A DNA stretch of 64,000 nt from positions 62,001 to 126,000 of the forward strand of contig JBLWWH010000001.1 of NCBI GenBank assembly GCA_048268105.1, in the 5' to 3' direction. A model generated the notes under the pieces. The model was not told where the DNA came from and searched no databases. It saw only the letters and a list, made by a program, of their open reading frames with translations. The DNA comes from Profundicola sp048268105 (GTDB taxonomy: Bacteria > Bacteroidota > Bacteroidia > Flavobacteriales > Weeksellaceae). Shown in pieces: positions 60,024-64,000 of the stretch; positions within the stretch are counted from its first letter, which is position 1, and each line of letters starts with the position of its first letter. A program made the translations under genes and the position numbers.

Positions 60024-60567
60024 ATCTAACTATTTTTAATGTTTATTTCTTCTCTTTTTATACTACGTTGTTTCAATCAAATTAAATGCTCGTTTTCCAG
60101 GATTTAAAAGTTTAATGCTATGAACTTGCGAATCGATTTTGAAACTTTCAATAAAACTGATTTCAAAAATACATTGACTTTAATATTAAATCTATAAAAC
60201 TCTTCACAATATTGCTGAATCGAATCAAGCTTGTCCTATTAAGCTTAATACACCGGGGCTAGCATTCGATTTATTAAATCTCAGAACAAGCTTTAGAGCA
60301 CATTATGAACTTCATTATCAAGTTTTTTTACAGCTCCCAAAAATATATACGCATCATTGTCAAATTCTTTGCCATTTTTTAGGTTCTCCTATACTATTCC
60401 AAGACATCCGTTCAGTAAATAATTAATTTTAATTGTTAGCATCTGCAGTGTTAATTGATTCACAGCCCTTAAGTAAATACTTTATGACTAGGTAGGCTAA
60501 CTCATAGTTTTATAACTAGAACTTCCTTAATAAGATATGATTTGAATTGTATTTAAGCCAAACTTAA
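60024..60567. other. Intergenic region with coding-like fragments on the minus strand
   Basis: Nothing intact is present. On the minus strand there are short frames without starts. One encodes FTERMSWNSIGEPKKWQRI (stop at 60360-60362). A second, in a shifted frame ending at 60293-60295, encodes ENLKNGKEFDNDAYIFLGAV and KKLDNEVHNVL. A third, ending at 60063-60065, encodes FIESFKIDSQVHSIKLLNPG and KRAFNLIETT. The first two overlap as if one gene had been broken by a frameshift. These may be remnants of a decayed gene, or chance frames in AT-rich DNA. Confidence 0.3.
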
Positions 60568-60605
60568 TTAAAATACCTCTAGCCTACATTTAAACTAGAG
60601 GTATT
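60568..60605 (-). terminator. Terminator of fumC
   Basis: AATACCTCTAG (60572-60582) pairs with CTAGAGGTATT (60595-60605), 24 bases beyond the fumC stop codon on the minus strand, followed by a short T run. Confidence 0.75.
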
Positions 60606-60628
60606 AAAAATTTATTTTTTGATATATA

Positions 60629-62014
60629 TTAAACCATATCTTCTGGTCTCACCCATTTATCGAAATCCTCTTCAGATACGTAACCTAGGCGAACCGCTTC
60701 TTCTTTAAGACTGGTTCCGTTAGCGTGAGCAGTTTGTGCAATTTCTGCTGCCTTGTAATAACCAATTTTAGTGTTTAAAGCAGTTACTAGCATCAATGAG
60801 TTATCTAATAATTCTTGAATTTTCTTGTGGTTTGGCTCGATACCGTCAACGCAATTAACCGTGAAGGAAACACAAGCATCTCCAATTAATTCAGCTGATT
60901 GCAGTGCATTATAAGCCATCATTGGTTTGAATACGTTTAATTCATAGTGACCTTGAGTTCCACCAATCGTAATCGCTACATCATTACCCATGACTTGTGC
61001 ACAAACCATAGTTAAGGCCTCTGCTTGTGTAGGATTTACTTTACCTGGCATAATAGAAGAACCAGGCTCATTAGAAGGAATAATGATTTCTCCAATCCCT
61101 GAACGTGGACCACTTGCCAACATTCTAATATCGTTTCCAATTTTGTTTAATGAAACAGCTAATTGCTTTAATGCACCGTGGGTTTCTACAATAGCATCAT
61201 GTGCGGCTAGCGCTTCAAATTTATTTTCCGCTGTAATGAATGGTAAACCGGTGAACTCAGCGATATATTTTGCCACCAATACATCATAGCCTTTTGGCGT
61301 GTTAAGTCCAGTTCCTACAGCTGTACCTCCTAATGCTAACTCTGATAAGTGTGGTAAGGTATTTTTTAATGCTTTTAAACCGTGGTTTAATTGAGATACA
61401 TAACCAGAAAACTCTTGTCCAAGGGTAACAGGTGTAGCATCCATTAAGTGAGTTCTACCAATTTTAACCACATCTTTAAATTCCTCTGATTTTTTCTGAA
61501 GAGCATCTCTCATTTGCTCCACACCAGGAATCGTAACATCGATTAACTTTTTATACACCGCGATGTGCATCCCGGTTGGGAAAGTATCATTAGAAGATTG
61601 AGATTTATTAACATCGTCATTAGGCTGTAGTGTTTTTTCTCCTTCTCCAATCGTATTTCCTGCAATTTCGTGTGCTCGATTAGCCACTACTTCATTCACG
61701 TTCATATTGGATTGGGTTCCAGAACCTGTTTGCCAAATCACCAATGGAAATTGATCATCTAACTTACCTGCAAGAATTTCATCACACACCTCGGCAATTT
61801 TATCTCTTTTATCTTCCGGTAAAACACCTAATTCGCTGTTAGCGTAAGCCGCAGCTTTTTTTAGATAAGCAAAACCTTCTATAATTTCATGGGGCATAGA
61901 TGCTTCTGGACCAATTTTGAAATTATTTCTTGAACGTTCTGTTTGTGCTCCCCACTTTTTATCGGCAGGCACCTTAACTTCTCCTAGCGTATCTTTTTCG
62001 ATTCTGTATTGCAT
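60629..62014 (-). CDS. fumC: Fumarate hydratase, class II
   Basis: This 461-residue tetrameric, iron-independent fumarase interconverts fumarate and malate in the TCA cycle. Landmarks are WQTGSGTQSNMNVNEVVANR (about 95-114), SQSSNDTFPTGMHIA, GRTHLMDATPVTLGQEFSGY and the signature GSSIMPGKVNPTQAEA (about 317-332). The length matches the family. A TATCTTTA box lies upstream (minus strand, 62043-62050). Confidence 0.96.
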   Translation of the reverse strand: MQYRIEKDTLGEVKVPADKKWGAQTERSRNNFKIGPEASMPHEIIEGFAYLKKAAAYANSELGVLPEDKRDKIAEVCDEILAGKLDDQFPLVIWQTGSGTQSNMNVNEVVANRAHEIAGNTIGEGEKTLQPNDDVNKSQSSNDTFPTGMHIAVYKKLIDVTIPGVEQMRDALQKKSEEFKDVVKIGRTHLMDATPVTLGQEFSGYVSQLNHGLKALKNTLPHLSELALGGTAVGTGLNTPKGYDVLVAKYIAEFTGLPFITAENKFEALAAHDAIVETHGALKQLAVSLNKIGNDIRMLASGPRSGIGEIIIPSNEPGSSIMPGKVNPTQAEALTMVCAQVMGNDVAITIGGTQGHYELNVFKPMMAYNALQSAELIGDACVSFTVNCVDGIEPNHKKIQELLDNSLMLVTALNTKIGYYKAAEIAQTAHANGTSLKEEAVRLGYVSEEDFDKWVRPEDMV

Positions 62015-62206
62015 GAAATTTATTTTTTAAATTTTGAAGGTTTAAAGATAAGGTTTTTAGAAATGTATAGAAAATGATATAAATTAGATATTGTCACCTA
62101 AAAATCAATCTCATTGAATTTTTAAAAACTTTGTTTAAATCAACTTAAAACAAGTAAACCCAAAACTACAAGCCTCTAAGTTATTAACTACTATACATAA
62201 TTTCCC

Positions 62207-62214
62207 TACTTTTG
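62207..62214 (+). promoter_or_regulatory. -7 promoter box (TACTTTTG) of rseP
   Basis: TACTTTTG matches TAnnTTTG and lies 28 bases before the ATG at 62243. Confidence 0.5.
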
Positions 62215-62242
62215 CACCCAAATAATTAAAATTTAATCCGAA

Positions 62243-63553
62243 ATGGAGATATTAATAAAAGCAGCTCAAATGATTTTGATATTGTCAATCATCGTGGTTT
62301 TACACGAGGGAGGACATTATGCAGCTGCAAAATTCTTTAAAACTAAGGTAGAGCGTTTCTTCTTATTTTTTGATGTTAAGTTCGCTTTGTTCAAGAAACA
62401 AATTGGAGAAACAGTTTACGGTATTGGTTGGCTTCCACTAGGTGGTTATGTGAAAATCGCTGGAATGATCGACGAAAGTATGGATACAGAGCAGTTGAAA
62501 CAACCGGCTCAACCCTGGGAATTCCGTTCAAAACCAGCTTGGCAAAGGTTAATCATTATGTTAGCGGGTATTATTGTTAATTTACTTTTGGCCATGATTA
62601 TTTTTGGTGTGATGAGCTACACCAACGGCGAGCAATATGTAAATGTTAATAAATTAAACAACGGAATCGTTGTTGATTCTGCTCAGTCAGCGATGGGATT
62701 AAAGCCCGGAGATGTTCCTGTGGGAGTGAATGGGGTGAACTATGTTAAGCTAAATGACATTAGCAAACGTGCCTTGATAGACGGAGGGGAATTAAATGTA
62801 AAGCGAAATGGTGAAACAGTTAATTTACCTATCAACGAAGATGCTTTGGTAAGTATGTTAGAGCATAAAGGTGGATTTTTCGCACCCAATGTTGCGATTA
62901 AAATTGATACCGTATTTAGTGTTGCTGCAGAGGCAGGATTACAGAAAGGAGATAAAATTTTAGCTTTAAATAATGAGCCTATTAATGGTTGGAAAAGATT
63001 AACTGGAACTATTGCATCTAGCGCCAACTCTGATCTTAATTTTAAGATAAAAAGAAACGGTGAAACCAAAGAAATTGTAGTACATGTACCAGAAGAAGCT
63101 AAGATAGGTATAGGGCCTTCTTTTGATTTATCAGAAGTTGTAGATGTTCAAGAGTTTGGATTGATTGAATCTATTTCTAGAGGAGTTAAATTAACTTTTT
63201 CTACTATTACCGACCAAGTACAGTCATTTAGTGTTCTTTGGAAACTAAAAGGAAAAGCGACTAAATATGTTTCTGGACCTATTGGTATCGCAGATCAATT
63301 GCCACCCGTTTGGGATTGGGGATTCTTTTGGTCATTCACAGCTTTATTATCAGCTTGGTTGGCATTCGTTAATTTACTACCTATTCCGGGTCTAGATGGT
63401 GGACATGCTATGTTTACGCTATATGAAATGGTTACCGGACACAAACCTGGCGACAAATTTATGGAAGTAATGCAAGTTATTGGTTTTGTGTTCTTAATGG
63501 CCTTGATGGTGTTTATTTTTGGAAACGATATTGTGAACTTGATTTACAATTAA
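62243..63553 (+). CDS. rseP: Site-2 protease RseP (RIP metalloprotease)
   Basis: This 436-residue intramembrane zinc protease releases membrane-bound regulators (anti-sigma factors) in envelope stress and may clear signal peptides. HEGGH (21-25) holds the catalytic Glu and two His; LLPIPGLDGGHAM (about 377-389) gives the third ligand, Asp384. Two PDZ-like domains lie between (about 125-205 and 205-295). Membrane helices are at about 8-30, 97-118, 352-375 and 412-433. Its terminator follows. Confidence 0.95.
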   Translation: MEILIKAAQMILILSIIVVLHEGGHYAAAKFFKTKVERFFLFFDVKFALFKKQIGETVYGIGWLPLGGYVKIAGMIDESMDTEQLKQPAQPWEFRSKPAWQRLIIMLAGIIVNLLLAMIIFGVMSYTNGEQYVNVNKLNNGIVVDSAQSAMGLKPGDVPVGVNGVNYVKLNDISKRALIDGGELNVKRNGETVNLPINEDALVSMLEHKGGFFAPNVAIKIDTVFSVAAEAGLQKGDKILALNNEPINGWKRLTGTIASSANSDLNFKIKRNGETKEIVVHVPEEAKIGIGPSFDLSEVVDVQEFGLIESISRGVKLTFSTITDQVQSFSVLWKLKGKATKYVSGPIGIADQLPPVWDWGFFWSFTALLSAWLAFVNLLPIPGLDGGHAMFTLYEMVTGHKPGDKFMEVMQVIGFVFLMALMVFIFGNDIVNLIYN

Positions 63554-63578
63554 GCAATCAAAAATAATTTTTTTAAAG

Positions 63579-63622
63579 AATGACTTTAACTAATTTTTAT
63601 CTTGGTTAAAGTCATTTTTTTT
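63579..63622 (+). terminator. Terminator of rseP
   Basis: AATGACTTTAAC (63579-63590) pairs with GTTAAAGTCATT (63605-63616), followed by a long T run. Confidence 0.85.
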
Positions 63623-63639
63623 GTTTCAAATTGGGATTA

Positions 63640-63670
63640 TTGGTTTTGACTTCATTTATGAATATCTTTG
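63640..63670 (+). promoter_or_regulatory. Promoter of pncA (TTG ... TATCTTTG)
   Basis: TATCTTTG (63663-63670) fits the -7 consensus, and a TTG at 63640-63642 stands 20 bases before it as a -33 element. The ATG is at 63694. Confidence 0.55.
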
Positions 63671-63693
63671 ATCGTCACCAAAAACAATTAAAA

Positions 63694-64000
63694 ATGAATA
63701 AAACAGCACTTCTAGTAATCGATGTTCAAAATGACTTTTTACCGGGCGGCAGCCTAGCTGTAGTTGATGGGGATAAAGTGATTCCGGTTATTAATAAATT
63801 AATTCCACAGTATGATTTGGTGGTTGCAACACAAGATTGGCATCCTGCTAATCATAAAAGTTTTGCTTCTCAACACGAAGGAAAAAAAGTGTTCGAGGAA
63901 ACAGAATTAAACGGAATGACACAACGATTATGGCCAGATCACTGTGTGCAAGGCACTTTTGGAGGAGAGTTCCATAAAGATTTAGAATTGAATACCGCAG
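63694..64000 (+). CDS. pncA: Nicotinamidase, N-terminal part (3' end outside window)
   Basis: The first 102 residues of an isochorismatase-like hydrolase are present, cut by the window edge. The start is MNKTALLVIDVQNDFLPGGS, with catalytic Asp10. DLVVATQDWHPANHKSF carries the metal-binding Asp and His, and LWPDHCVQGTFG is typical of PncA, which converts nicotinamide to nicotinate for NAD salvage. The nucleophilic Cys lies beyond the window. Confidence 0.93.
   Translation, partial: MNKTALLVIDVQNDFLPGGSLAVVDGDKVIPVINKLIPQYDLVVATQDWHPANHKSFASQHEGKKVFEETELNGMTQRLWPDHCVQGTFGGEFHKDLELNTA

Noticed and set aside
62740..63069. Minus-strand frame of 109 codons over rseP
   Set aside because: It lies within the PDZ-coding region of a clear rseP gene and is a shadow.
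1..64000. CRISPR arrays, phage genes, insertion sequences, integrases, toxin-antitoxin or restriction systems
   Set aside because: None was seen: no regularly spaced repeats, no transposase or integrase motifs, and the gene content is core-genome in character.

Overview
The window is a 64 kb stretch of AT-rich chromosome from a member of the Bacteroidota, most likely the order Flavobacteriales. The evidence is the gene content: a GldA-type ABC ATPase, a T9SS sorting-tail remnant, many DUF families typical of Bacteroidota (DUF3127, DUF4136, DUF4254, DUF4292, DUF4837, DUF3857, DUF5522), a SusC-like N-terminal extension on a TonB-dependent receptor, SGNH hydrolase next to OmpP1/FadL, and -7 promoter boxes of the TAnnTTTG kind. 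Gene density is high and gaps are short. I see no phage, insertion sequence, integron, CRISPR array or restriction system, so this is a core-genome region rather than an island.

Layout. 1-1.1 kb: 3' end of glnS. 1.1-1.5 kb: a graveyard holding a broken ferredoxin-like copy and an orphan T9SS tail. 1.5-4.8 kb (minus): a small 4Fe-4S protein, glgX overlapping a gldA-like ABC ATPase, and tRNA-Leu(UAG). 4.9-9.5 kb (plus): a DUF3127 protein, a 770-residue multi-barrel outer-membrane protein with an OmpA-family partner, and aat. 9.5-14 kb (minus): an iron-uptake cluster (TonB-dependent siderophore receptor, PepSY membrane protein) with candidate Fur boxes. 14-23 kb (minus): purN, an XRE regulator with membrane helices, leuS, a lipoprotein, an esterase, a prolyl oligopeptidase and Fe/Mn superoxide dismutase. 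23-27.7 kb (plus): a DnaQ-like exonuclease, a YkgJ-type cysteine-cluster protein, a multicopper oxidase fused to a CopB-like barrel, a Gmad2 lipoprotein and a VOC protein. 27.7-30.2 kb (minus): rsmI, an acidic protein, DUF4136 and DUF5522. 30.3-31 kb: a mini HExxH membrane protein and a sparse gap. 31-33.9 kb (minus): recA, bcp, aroA. 34-45.4 kb (minus): a tightly packed eleven-gene cell-envelope run (flippase, dut, sugar nucleotidyltransferase, DUF4292, EnvC-like, tatA, DUF4837, DUF4254, two DUF3857 transglutaminase-like proteins, MazG-like). 45.5-55.4 kb (plus): gpsA, a LemA/TPM membrane operon running to a diacylglycerol kinase, a thioesterase, rarA, an EEP-family nuclease/phosphatase and deoC. 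55.5-62 kb (minus): SGNH hydrolase, FadL-type porin, an HI0933 flavoprotein, a small outer-membrane protein and fumC. 62.2-64 kb (plus): rseP and the 5' end of pncA.

How they fit together. The main themes are translation (glnS, leuS, tRNA-Leu, aat, rsmI), envelope building and surveillance (EnvC, TatA, flippase, RseP, OmpA pair, FadL, LemA/TPM), metal handling and oxidative stress (TonB receptor, PepSY protein, multicopper oxidase, SOD, Bcp) and DNA maintenance (recA, rarA, dut, MazG-like). I found no convincing new multi-gene defence or metabolic system. The items most worth a second look are the decayed duplication at 1.2-1.4 kb, the multi-barrel protein at 5.4 kb, the copper oxidase/barrel fusion, the candidate Fur sites, the paired operator-like repeats before the XRE gene, and the 107-residue HExxH protein.
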